From: Deltaproteobacteria bacterium UBA5329
Lineage (GTDB): Bacteria; Desulfobacterota; Syntrophorhabdia; Syntrophorhabdales; Syntrophorhabdaceae
Direction of reading: 5' to 3'
DNA: 29,368 bases
NCBI GenBank assembly: GCA_002408185.1
Contig: DHQV01000003.1
Location: forward strand, 1-29,368
Shown: positions 14,773 to 22,385 of the stretch, in pieces
How positions within the stretch are numbered: position 1 is the first letter of the stretch
Layout of the letters: each line of letters begins with the position of its first letter
Made by a program: the position numbers and the translations under genes
The notes under the pieces: model-generated
What the model was told of the DNA's origin: nothing
Seen by the model: only the letters and a program-made list of their open reading frames with translations
Databases searched by the model: none

Positions 14773-17142
14773 TTACTCAACACCGGGTGGTACCGCACCA
14801 GGTGGATTGGCCCGGGAACCGTTCGGGAGGCTTGAAAGCCCGGGGGCCGTCCCCTGGTCTTGAGGCACAACCGGAGGCGCGGTGCCGCTGTTTTGAGGCG
14901 CCGCTAACGAGGGCTGGTTCGCCCCGTTTGGCATTACCTGAGGAAAGGGCTGCCCCGGTATGCTTCCCTGACCGCTCGTAGGTGCTGGCTGGATCAAGAC
15001 TGGTAACGGTTTCTGCTTGATCAGGTCCTCTTTTCTTATCCTGCCCTTGCCTGTTTTCGTGATGCTGTCGACATAATCCGAGGTCACGTTGTTAGCTTCA
15101 GCATTGTTCCGTATTACCCGCGGGGTCAACAGAATTATGAGTTCGGTCCGTTCAGCATTGTCATCCGTGGCACCGAAGAGCCACCCCAGGACCGGGATCT
15201 TGCTCAAGAACGGAATGCCCGAGCGAGCTCTCGTTATGTCATCGCGTATCAATCCGCCGATAATTATCGTGTTGCCGTCCTGGCAAACGAGGCTCGTCGT
15301 TGTTTCCGTCTTGTTAAGGACAATATAATCTTCGTTGTCGAAAAGCTTGATCGTGCTATAGTTCGAGACCTCCTGTGCGAGATCGAGGGTAACGAGACCG
15401 CCTTCGTTGATACGTGGTTTTACCTTAAGAATTATACCGATGTCCTTATACTGGATGGTGCGCTGGGGTGCGACCGTGGTTGACCCGAATGTTTCCGAGG
15501 AAACAACCGGCACCTGCTGGCCTACCTGGATACGGGCCTCCTTGTTGTCCGATACCAGTATGTGCGGTACGGCAAGAAGCTTTGCACGGTTGTCAACAGC
15601 AAGCATGTCGATGACGGTCTTGAAATCGCCTCCGACATTACCCGCAAAAGTGAACGTGCCCAAACCGGTTATGTCTCGCGTGGCTGCGCCGGGCATATTG
15701 AACCCGACCACGCCGTCGACACCGCCCAGGACACCACCCATTCCGCCCGGCTTGAACTGAAGGGCCCACGATATGCCGAGCTTCAATTCGTCCTTCAATG
15801 TCACCTCTGCCACAACACCTTCGAGCAGGACCTGTCTGGGTATGACGTCGATCCGCTCGACGGAGGTTTTGATAAATTCATAATCCTCCGGGGTGGATAG
15901 GATAATGAGAGCGTTGAGATTCTCGTCCGCGATGATCTTCGTAATGGGATTTACAAGGGTCTCGCCGGTTTGCTGACTGCCGGCCGTCTGTACTGTCGGC
16001 TGCTTCTGAGCGGCAGCGCCCGGTGGTGCGGGAGGAGGGCCGGGGGCCTGCGGCGTTGTCGTTGAAGGTTGTGCGGCCGGTTTCTGCGAGAGGAGCACCT
16101 GCTGAAGGATGGCCGCAACATCTTTCGCCTTGCCGTTCTGAATGTTATAAACCGAGACTTGGGGTTTTTTGAGCCTGGTTTGTTCACCATCGAAGAAACT
16201 GATCAGGGTGAGTAGTCTCTTGACGTTCGAATCGGTATCAACGATCACGATGTAATTAATATTGGGAAGATCGATCACAACGGCGGTTTGCGTAAGAAAA
16301 GGTGTTATGAGTTTGATCGTTTCAGATGAATGGACATGCAGAAGGGGCACTACCTGAATTATGGATTTACCCTGTATCATGACCTTCTCGGGCTCCCGGC
16401 CGAACTTGATCTGGGCTGGTTCTTTGGCAACCTCGGAGATAGGGACAACCCTGTAAAGTCCACTTTCCTCGACAACGCCTATGCCGTTGATCCTGAGGAT
16501 CGTCTCCATGACAGGAAGGACCTGGTCTGTCGGGATGGGCGCTATTGACCGGAACGTCACCCGGCCTTTCACCCTTTGATCTACGACATAATTGACTTTT
16601 AATATCTCTCCAAAGATGGTCTGTATGACAGAAAATACATCGGCATCGTCAAAGTTCAGACTGATGCGCCCAACGCCCGGCCGCGGAGAAAACGAAGGCC
16701 CCCGTTCACCCTGCCGCGACACAGGCGGCGAAGACTGAGGCGGTGGTCCGAGCTGCGCCTGACCGGCCGGCTGCCTTGGTTGGACCGGCGTTATGGTAAT
16801 GGGCACCTCAGGCCCCGCGGACGGAGGCGGAACCTGAGGCTCTGGTGATGGCAACATCCCCGGCGCCGGGGCGGGTTGTGCTGGGGAATTGCCAAGAGGC
16901 AAGGCTGGTTGAGAAGGGACCTGGCTCTGCGGGTCCGGGGCGCCACCGGGTGCAACCTGCACAATACCGGATGGCACCCGGCTGCGCGGCACCACATTCT
17001 CCTTGAAATCACTGGCTTTTCCCAAGATGGTCGTGGAAGATTGCGCGTTGCCGTGCGCAGGCAAAGAAGCCAAGAAAACAAAGAGTGATATAGTCCCAAT
17101 GTATTTAGCTACAGACCTTTTCGCAGGTGTCCACACTATCAT
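14773..17142 (-). CDS. gspD: T2SS outer-membrane secretin GspD with proline-rich extensions
   Basis: GspD forms the outer-membrane pore for folded exoproteins. The 789 residues start with a signal peptide (hydrophobic YIGTISLFVFLASLPAHG, likely cut after GNA). A long Pro/Gln-rich stretch (about 60-155) precedes the N0 domain (ISLNFDDADVFSVIQ), N1 and N2 domains follow (VVPLLHVHSSETIKLI; VYNIQNGKAKDVAAILQQ), with another Pro/Gln-rich insert before the N3/secretin part. The secretin core has VLLEGVVAEVTL, VPHILVSDNKEARIQVG and SGIPFLSKIPVLGWLFG, ending LIILLTPRVIRN. About 100 further residues are Pro/Gly-rich. It overlaps gspG by 4 nt (ATGA). No pilotin gene is visible. Confidence 0.95.
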   Translation of the reverse strand: MIVWTPAKRSVAKYIGTISLFVFLASLPAHGNAQSSTTILGKASDFKENVVPRSRVPSGIVQVAPGGAPDPQSQVPSQPALPLGNSPAQPAPAPGMLPSPEPQVPPPSAGPEVPITITPVQPRQPAGQAQLGPPPQSSPPVSRQGERGPSFSPRPGVGRISLNFDDADVFSVIQTIFGEILKVNYVVDQRVKGRVTFRSIAPIPTDQVLPVMETILRINGIGVVEESGLYRVVPISEVAKEPAQIKFGREPEKVMIQGKSIIQVVPLLHVHSSETIKLITPFLTQTAVVIDLPNINYIVIVDTDSNVKRLLTLISFFDGEQTRLKKPQVSVYNIQNGKAKDVAAILQQVLLSQKPAAQPSTTTPQAPGPPPAPPGAAAQKQPTVQTAGSQQTGETLVNPITKIIADENLNALIILSTPEDYEFIKTSVERIDVIPRQVLLEGVVAEVTLKDELKLGISWALQFKPGGMGGVLGGVDGVVGFNMPGAATRDITGLGTFTFAGNVGGDFKTVIDMLAVDNRAKLLAVPHILVSDNKEARIQVGQQVPVVSSETFGSTTVAPQRTIQYKDIGIILKVKPRINEGGLVTLDLAQEVSNYSTIKLFDNEDYIVLNKTETTTSLVCQDGNTIIIGGLIRDDITRARSGIPFLSKIPVLGWLFGATDDNAERTELIILLTPRVIRNNAEANNVTSDYVDSITKTGKGRIRKEDLIKQKPLPVLIQPAPTSGQGSIPGQPFPQVMPNGANQPSLAAPQNSGTAPPVVPQDQGTAPGLSSLPNGSRANPPGAVPPGVE

Positions 17143-17564
17143 TGCCAGCTCGCTAGATCTGCGTCTTCCCCCTCACCGCCCGGCGACCCGTCTCTTCCGT
17201 ATGAATAGAGGTCATATTCACCATGGCTCCCCGGTGATTGATATACGTACGGTCTTCCCCAGGGATCGCTAGGCAGCGCCTTTTTGAGATATGGCCCCTC
17301 CCAGTTCGGCATGCCGGGATTCGTAACGAGGGAACTCAATCCTTCCTGAGTTGTAGGGTAACGTCCAACGTCAAGCCTCATCTGGTCGAGCGCTTGTCCT
17401 AATAGCTCTATCTGGGCCTTTGCTGCGGCCTGTTTCCCCTTTCCGAGCTTGGGAAAAAGCTTCGGTGCAACAAGGGCCGCCAGCAGTCCGACGATCACCA
17501 TAACGACCAGAAGTTCGATGAGCGTGAAACCCTTGCTGTTCCGCCTGTTTAATATCTTTCTCAT
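17139..17564 (-). CDS. gspG: T2SS major pseudopilin GspG
   Basis: The main subunit of the periplasmic pseudopilus. From the ATG at 17564 it has 141 residues, typical of GspG: an 11-residue basic leader ending SKG, then FTLIELLVVMVIVGLLAALV with Glu at +5, and the hallmark C-terminal core YPTTQEGLSSLV, WEGPYLKKALPSDPWGRPY and GEYDLYSYGRDGSPGGEGEDADL with the calcium-binding aspartates of GspG (about 120-137). I chose this ATG because GGGGGG lies 7 nt upstream; a longer frame from 17630 would put 22 extra residues before the leader. It opens the operon, in contrast to its usual place in the middle. Confidence 0.95.
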   Translation of the reverse strand: MRKILNRRNSKGFTLIELLVVMVIVGLLAALVAPKLFPKLGKGKQAAAKAQIELLGQALDQMRLDVGRYPTTQEGLSSLVTNPGMPNWEGPYLKKALPSDPWGRPYVYQSPGSHGEYDLYSYGRDGSPGGEGEDADLASWQ

Positions 17565-17686
17565 ATTTAAACCCCCCGGCCGGTCCTCCTGACCGATGTG
17601 ATCTTCATTCCCGCTGAAGATGTTTGCCATGTAATGTTTGAAGAGTCTATACTTGAAGAGTACAAAAATTGTTTTCGGGCGTATGT

Positions 17687-17725
17687 CGTAGATACAACAA
17701 TAATTTCGTAATGCTTTTATCTACG
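17687..17725. promoter_or_regulatory. 8-bp inverted repeat upstream of gspG
   Basis: CGTAGATA (17687-17694) and its exact complement (17718-17725) are separated by 23 nt in the 190-nt gap between glrR and gspG. It may be a regulator site for the T2SS operon or part of the glrR 3' end. No T-run follows, and I found no matching sigma-54 promoter. Confidence 0.3.
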
Positions 17726-17754
17726 GTCCTGTCATCAGTTTGTACACCGTATCG

Positions 17755-19128
17755 CTACGCCAACCCTCTTTTCTTGAAATCATCCGGGCTCAGTTTGTGT
17801 TTCTTCAACAGATCGTACAGGTCTGCCCGGTATTTTCCCGCATATTTCGCTGCTTCACTGATATTGCCCTTACATGTCTCGAGGAGGTATATGAGATAAC
17901 TTTTCTCGAATGCATCCTTAGCCTGTTTAAGGGGCTGGACCGGCTCCTGTGACACAACGCCTTTTGTCTGCAGGACCAGGTCATCCGTTATGTATTCCCT
18001 GTCCGTCATTGCTGCGGCATACTCGATAACATTTTCCAGTTCGCGGATATTCCCCGGCCACTCATACAACATCAACTTTTGCATTGCCTGCGGAGTTACG
18101 CCTTTAATGTCCTTCTTCATAAGCGACGCGGCTTTCTGGACAAAGAAATCGACAAGGGGAGGGATATCCTCTTTTCTTTCCCGTAATGCGGGCAGGTGGA
18201 TCGGGATAACATGGATCCTGTAATAAAGATCTTCGCGAAACAACTCGAGCCTCACCTGTTCCTCGAGGTTCTTGTTCGTGGCTGTTATAATCCGCACGTC
18301 CACATTGATGACCTTCTCGCTACCCACCGGGCGTATCTGCCTCTCCTGTATGACGCGCAGTATCTTCGCCTGTATGGCAAGGGGCATGTCCCCGATCTCA
18401 TCGAGAAAGATCGTCCCTCCATGGGCCTGAAGGAAAAGCCCTTTTGTCTCTCGTATAGCCCCGCTGAAGGCGCCCTTTTCATGACCGAAAAGGTTGCTTT
18501 CAAGGAGGGCCTCGGGCAGGGCGGCACAGTTGATCGCCACGAAGGGCCTTTCTTTCCTGTCGCTGGCCAGATGTATCGCCTTGGCTATCAGGTCTTTGCC
18601 CGTACCGCTCTCGCCGAGGAGCAGGACCGTCGAGTCTGTCTTTGCGATGCGCGATATCGTTTCCAGCACATCCTGCATTTTCTTGCTTCTCGCCACTATG
18701 TTGGAAAAACTGTATTTCGATTCCAAAAGCCCTTGAAGCCTTTCGATCTCGGAAGACATGCGCCTTGTCTCCATTATCTTTCCAATCTCGAAAAGAAGCA
18801 CCTCGGAATCGAAGGGTTTGGTGAAATAGCTGTAGGCCCCTCGTTTCATTGCCTCAACTGCATTGGAGATGCTTCCGTAACCCGTAAGAATTATGACGGG
18901 CATCTCGGGACTGACCAAGTGAAGGCTCTCCATTAATGTTATGCCGTCGGTGTCGCCAAGCTGGAGATCTACCACCGCCAGGTCGATCGCCTCTTCTTTC
19001 GCGTGGGTCAAGGCCTCGGTGGCGTTCATTGCCGTTATCACATCATAACCAGCGAACTCAAGACCCATCTGGATCAGTTCCAAGAGATTCTTCTCGTCAT
19101 CGACTGCGAGTATTGTACCCCGTGCCAT
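17755..19128 (-). CDS. glrR: Sigma-54-dependent response regulator, GlrR/QseF-like
   Basis: A 457-residue NtrC-family activator. The receiver (1-120) is complete: Asp10/Asp11, Asp54, Thr82, Lys104. The AAA+ domain has Walker A GESGTGKD (172-179) and the sigma-54 contact loop GAFSGA (219-224) in place of the usual GAFTGA. The C-terminal Fis-type helix-turn-helix segment (FEKSYLIYLLETCKGN, AAKYAGKYRADLYDLLKKHKL, DDFKK) closely resembles that of enterobacterial GlrR. It starts with ATG with GAGAGG upstream, 12 nt after the lipoprotein gene. The gene order kinase-lipoprotein-regulator equals glrK-qseG-glrR of Escherichia coli. Its position 190 nt before gspG makes the T2SS operon a candidate target (inference). 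Confidence 0.92.
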   Translation of the reverse strand: MARGTILAVDDEKNLLELIQMGLEFAGYDVITAMNATEALTHAKEEAIDLAVVDLQLGDTDGITLMESLHLVSPEMPVIILTGYGSISNAVEAMKRGAYSYFTKPFDSEVLLFEIGKIMETRRMSSEIERLQGLLESKYSFSNIVARSKKMQDVLETISRIAKTDSTVLLLGESGTGKDLIAKAIHLASDRKERPFVAINCAALPEALLESNLFGHEKGAFSGAIRETKGLFLQAHGGTIFLDEIGDMPLAIQAKILRVIQERQIRPVGSEKVINVDVRIITATNKNLEEQVRLELFREDLYYRIHVIPIHLPALRERKEDIPPLVDFFVQKAASLMKKDIKGVTPQAMQKLMLYEWPGNIRELENVIEYAAAMTDREYITDDLVLQTKGVVSQEPVQPLKQAKDAFEKSYLIYLLETCKGNISEAAKYAGKYRADLYDLLKKHKLSPDDFKKRGLA

Positions 19129-19140
19129 ATAAAACCTCTC

Positions 19141-19671
19141 TTATCGGTTCTCCTCTCTTTTCTTCTCTTCGATCTCTTTGTCAACCTCTCGTGACTCCTT
19201 CATGATCTGCTTCAGCCTGGAACTTTCCTTAACTGCCTCGGAAGCGGTTTGTTTCAGCTTTGCGTTCTCGGTCAATATACCTATCCAGATCCCGGCCTCG
19301 ACGGCCCGGGGATTTCGCGGGTACTCTTTGACCAGCCTTCGGAAGGATTCAACGGACCGATGATGGTCCTTGTTACGGTTCTCGGGATCGGCAAAAACGA
19401 TACCAATATTGTAAAGGGCTTCACCAGCCGTGGGAGTGCCTCTATAATCCTCAAATATCTTTCTGTAAGTCTTCAGCGAAGATTCGTAATCGCCACGCGC
19501 GAGAAGTTGCCTCGCCTCCTTCAGTTCAACCGCAACGGGTGTGACGTTATTAGTCCCCTCTGACGGGACGGTGGCATTTCTGCCCTCCGTACACCCGAAC
19601 ACGACAGCGAACATCATGAGGGCAACGAAAAGATAAATGTAGATCCCTTGCCTTCTTCGCTTTCCACCCAT
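19141..19671 (-). CDS. QseG-like TPR lipoprotein
   Basis: A 176-residue predicted outer-membrane or periplasmic lipoprotein. A basic N-terminus and hydrophobic helix end in a lipobox-like VVFGC, with Cys27 as the likely lipidated residue. A TPR-like region follows (ARQLLARGDYESSLKTYRKIF, then AGEALYNIGIVF, SFRRLVKEYPRNPRA), and the end is a charged coiled coil (about 135-176). It starts with a strong GGAGGA site 6 nt before the ATG, overlapping the end of the kinase gene by 58 nt. In E. coli the corresponding gene qseG encodes a lipoprotein that interacts with the GlrK kinase, so a sensory accessory role is likely. Sequence similarity to QseG itself is not evident beyond layout. Confidence 0.8.
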   Translation of the reverse strand: MGGKRRRQGIYIYLFVALMMFAVVFGCTEGRNATVPSEGTNNVTPVAVELKEARQLLARGDYESSLKTYRKIFEDYRGTPTAGEALYNIGIVFADPENRNKDHHRSVESFRRLVKEYPRNPRAVEAGIWIGILTENAKLKQTASEAVKESSRLKQIMKESREVDKEIEEKKREENR

Positions 19672-21065
19672 ACTTTTCCTCCGTGTGCCGTGATTATCTG
19701 TTTTACGAACGCAAGGCCCAACCCGGTCCCCTTCAGAGACCCAGGGGGTTGTCCCCGAACCTGGTGAAACTTTTCAAATATCGTCTCGAGATCTTCCCGG
19801 GAAACACCGGGGCCCGTATCCTTTATGGAGAACCGGACGGTCGTGCCCGCACTGTAAACGCGCACGGCGATCGATCCATTTTGAGGCGTGAACTTCACTG
19901 CATTTCCGACAAGGTTCCTGACGGCCTGAAGAATGCGTTCGCGGTCAAGCTTCAACAGGGGGACCTCCTTCTCATCACCAATGTCCGTTTCCATATCGAT
20001 CTTTTTCGCCTCCACCAGGGGAGTCATCTCCTTGAGCACACGGCGAACGAGATAGGGAAGGTTCTCCTCCTTCAAGGTGAAAGGCATCATCCCGGCCTCC
20101 ATTTTCGACAACTCCAGAAAAGAGTTCACGATTTCGATAAGCCTGTTGGTCTCCTCGGTCAGGATAGTAAAAAGCCTTTTCTGTTTCTCCGTGACCGGAC
20201 CGGCGCCATGCTCCCTAAGAAGCGTTATGCCCTGTTTTATCGATGCAAGAGGTGTTCTGAGCTCATGGGACATGGTCGCAAAGAAACCGGACTTCATTGA
20301 ATCGACCTCCTGGAGCTTTTCACACATCCTGTTGAGGGCGCCGGCGAGCTCCGAGATCTCCCGCGGAGACGCGATGTCAAGATCTGCTTTGAAAACACCC
20401 CGTGATATCTCTTTCGTTTTGTACATGAGAACTTTGAGAGGTTTCGTGATACCGCGCGTGTTCATGAACACACCGATGATGACGAGAAGCAGTGCGGCCG
20501 AGAACAGCGTAAACGACATCCGCTGCGCCACTCCGGTGGTCTGCCGTATCCCTGTAAGTCTTCGCTGAATGTCCTGCCGGTAATAGGTCTCGAGTTTTTT
20601 CAGGTCTTGCATGACCCGCTCTACCGCCTGACCTTCCTTGTGCCTGTAATCGAGCTTGTCATAGGGTTGCCCGATCCTCACAAACTCTATCTCTTTATTC
20701 ACCAGAGATGTGTATTCTGCGTAATGCGATTGTATCCGGGCAAGAGGATCCCTGTTTTCGCCTGCACCGACAATCGACGAAACCTGTTCAATATACTTGT
20801 CGAAGTCTTTCTGTCCCGAGATCATCTGTTCAAGGAGGGCCACATCCCCCGTAATGACGAATTTTCGTGCCGATCTCACCTGCGACAAGAGCGAGTCGAC
20901 CAGCTTGTCCTTGGCCTCGATGACGCGTTCGTCACGATTGAAGAGTATGTTCACTTCGCCGTTCAGCTGATGCAGCGCATAGACCGAATACGCGGTTATC
21001 CCGCCGAATATGAGGATCACTGCAATGTAGCCGGCAAATAACCTCGAAAAGATACTCAATCGCAT
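19614..21065 (-). CDS. glrK: Membrane sensor histidine kinase, GlrK/QseE-like
   Basis: A 483-residue sensor kinase: transmembrane helix 1 (about 9-30), a helical periplasmic sensor (about 31-181, four-helix-bundle style), transmembrane helix 2 (about 182-202), HAMP (203-255), HisKA with MSHELRTPLASIKQG and His267, and a HATPase domain (NLVGNAVKFTPQNG, KDTGPGVSRED, GTGLGLAFVKQIITAHGG). No clear ribosome-binding site is seen before the ATG. It overlaps the lipoprotein gene by 58 nt, followed by the sigma-54 regulator, so all three are one transcript. It is expected to phosphorylate that regulator; the signal is unknown. In enterobacteria the homologous system responds to envelope conditions. 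Confidence 0.92.
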   Translation of the reverse strand: MRLSIFSRLFAGYIAVILIFGGITAYSVYALHQLNGEVNILFNRDERVIEAKDKLVDSLLSQVRSARKFVITGDVALLEQMISGQKDFDKYIEQVSSIVGAGENRDPLARIQSHYAEYTSLVNKEIEFVRIGQPYDKLDYRHKEGQAVERVMQDLKKLETYYRQDIQRRLTGIRQTTGVAQRMSFTLFSAALLLVIIGVFMNTRGITKPLKVLMYKTKEISRGVFKADLDIASPREISELAGALNRMCEKLQEVDSMKSGFFATMSHELRTPLASIKQGITLLREHGAGPVTEKQKRLFTILTEETNRLIEIVNSFLELSKMEAGMMPFTLKEENLPYLVRRVLKEMTPLVEAKKIDMETDIGDEKEVPLLKLDRERILQAVRNLVGNAVKFTPQNGSIAVRVYSAGTTVRFSIKDTGPGVSREDLETIFEKFHQVRGQPPGSLKGTGLGLAFVKQIITAHGGKVWVESEEGKGSTFIFSLPS

Positions 21066-21225
21066 ATCAACATTTGCTTAACGGTACCCCAACGGATGTT
21101 TCAGTTCAGGATGTCATTCAATCAAGAAAGGTCTGCAGAAGAGAGCCTGCACCTGGTAATCTGATATGGAAGAAAAACCCTGCATGTGAATCCGTACAGA
21201 TAAATTACCGAAACCGATAAATCAT

Positions 21226-21476
21226 TTAACACTGGCAGTATAGCACATTTTCCCTGGCAAGGCACGCTATTTGCTCCTTTGTCATCCTGAAATCGCGGGA
21301 GGTCGCCCGCTCAAGGAAATCGATCAGCAGGGAGGCATCGAAGTAAAGGGGACACCGGTTAGTCGATCCTTCTCAACTTATTGATGATCTGTGCTCTCAT
21401 CTTCTCATCCAGAGCATTATCTCTCTTCGGGTAAGGTATGCAAGCCCTTCACAGGTATTAGCGTGATATCGTTCAA
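21226..21476 (-). pseudogene. Possible remnants of a small decayed gene pair
   Basis: The 579-nt gap 21066-21644 holds no intact gene. On the minus strand, 21359-21476 reads NDITLIPVKGLHTLPEE and then, after one extra base in a GAGAGA run, DNALDEKMRAQIINKLRRID before a stop, so a single-base frameshift would explain the break. Directly behind it 21226-21372 reads PLYFDASLLIDFLERA and continues to a stop, but has no start codon; the motif recalls the first strand of PIN-domain toxins. Together they could be a worn toxin-antitoxin-like pair. The reading is tentative; the rest of the gap shows nothing I can name apart from the palindrome at 21494. Confidence 0.25.
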
Positions 21477-21493
21477 AACAGGCTACCGCCATT

Positions 21494-21507
21494 CGGTTTT
21501 AAAACCG
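21494..21507. promoter_or_regulatory. 14-bp perfect palindrome CGGTTTTAAAACCG
   Basis: A perfect palindrome lies in the gene-free stretch between the kinase gene and the receiver-like gene, next to the GATCGATCG repeat. It could be a dimeric regulator site. There is no T-run, so a terminator is unlikely. Confidence 0.3.
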
Positions 21508-21644
21508 CCTGATCGATCGTTCCGTCCCAGGGAAATTGTGTGCCGCTTCATTCGTTTTTTGTCTCACAGCACTGTCATGGAGATTCCCGGTATGCGCTAT
21601 TGCGAGATCGTACTGGCGGGTGCGTTCCCCCTGCCAGGGATCTC

Positions 21645-22088
21645 TCATTTTCCGTACATGCGGGGCTGGGCCTTACCACCTGGAGCCGTGCTCCTGCCGG
21701 GGTCCCCCGACATTTTATGTATCACCGATAATAGCTCACGGAAATCTGCGTCTTTGTACGTGATAAATCTGGGCCTCAAACTATGCCCGAGGGCGATAAC
21801 ATCCTTTTTTTTGCTCGGCAATACGAGAACTACCTTCACATCGGAGAAAAAGTACTTCATCGATGTGATGTCCAGGAGATCTTCCTTATCCGTGGTATAA
21901 ATGATCGCAATGATCCGTCTTTCCGAAGGGAGACAGAAACGCTGCTTGAGGCTCGCCACGCTTCTGTAAAGCTCAATGCGTTCCTCGAAGAGGAGCGTTT
22001 CCAGAATGGCCCTCAGTTTCCCAGGGATGTCCTCATGATTCTTCGCATAGAATACCAAGTCGTTTCGTCGTTCTATTGTTGTATACAC
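21645..22088 (-). CDS. Conserved-looking receiver-like protein without phospho-acceptor
   Basis: A 147-residue soluble protein. The central part (about 58-125) alternates hydrophobic strands and helices like the second half of a receiver domain: RRIIAIIYTTDKEDLLDI, VKVVLVLPSKKKDVIALGH, then LRPRFITYKDADFRELLSVI. There is no acidic pocket, no phospho-acceptor Asp in the right place and no output domain. The likely start is GTG at 22088, with GGAAA closely upstream, so the N-terminus is uncertain. It precedes the decayed stretch and the GlrK gene on the same strand and follows a sigma-54 regulator. I recall small proteins of this kind in deltaproteobacteria, but no function can be given; a protein-protein signalling role is an inference. 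Confidence 0.7.
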   Translation of the reverse strand: MYTTIERRNDLVFYAKNHEDIPGKLRAILETLLFEERIELYRSVASLKQRFCLPSERRIIAIIYTTDKEDLLDITSMKYFFSDVKVVLVLPSKKKDVIALGHSLRPRFITYKDADFRELLSVIHKMSGDPGRSTAPGGKAQPRMYGK

Positions 22089-22296
22089 TTTCCGGTCTTC
22101 CTCTCATCGACGTTTGACATGTACGGTACATCCTTGCCAGCATCATGATCTTCAGGTCTATCAATAATCGTGCCAAAAATCACATTTTGCATAAACCAGC
22201 CAGTATCAAGGGAATCCACAGTATACTCATTTTTTACGCTGACCGGGCACCCGCGGCGTGTTCACTTTTTTGAGATTCGAGTACAATAAAAGTGGA

Positions 22297-22327
22297 TTTC
22301 AGACCGGTCTGTTTGTCAGACCTGAAA
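22297..22327 (-). terminator. Bulged hairpin downstream of the sigma-54 regulator gene
   Basis: GGTCTG (22306-22311) and CAGACC (22317-22322) form a 6-bp stem around 5 nt, with outer TTTCA/TGAAA pairing and a 4-nt bulge. The segment also contains the 12-bp palindrome CAGACCGGTCTG (22300-22311). It lies about 60-90 nt past the stop at 22386. There is no strong T-run, so it may instead be an operator. Confidence 0.35.
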
Positions 22328-22385
22328 ACGGCGCCAATTATTTCCCGTAATGTTTTCGTAACCGATAGAAAGGATAAGCTAGATA

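Noticed and set aside
17620..17640. TGGCAAACATCTTCA on the minus strand as a sigma-54 promoter for gspG
   Set aside because: The -24 half is acceptable, but the -12 half lacks the essential GC at the right spacing.
17731..17748. Possible GlrR site of the TGTC-N10-GACA type
   Set aside because: The best match has a 9-bp spacer and only one exact half, which is not enough.
18196..18936. A 246-codon plus-strand open frame opposite glrR
   Set aside because: It is antisense to the conserved AAA+ domain and has no recognisable motif.
21391..21900. A 169-codon plus-strand open frame over the decayed stretch and the receiver-like gene
   Set aside because: Composition is irregular, no motif is visible and half of it is antisense to a better candidate gene.
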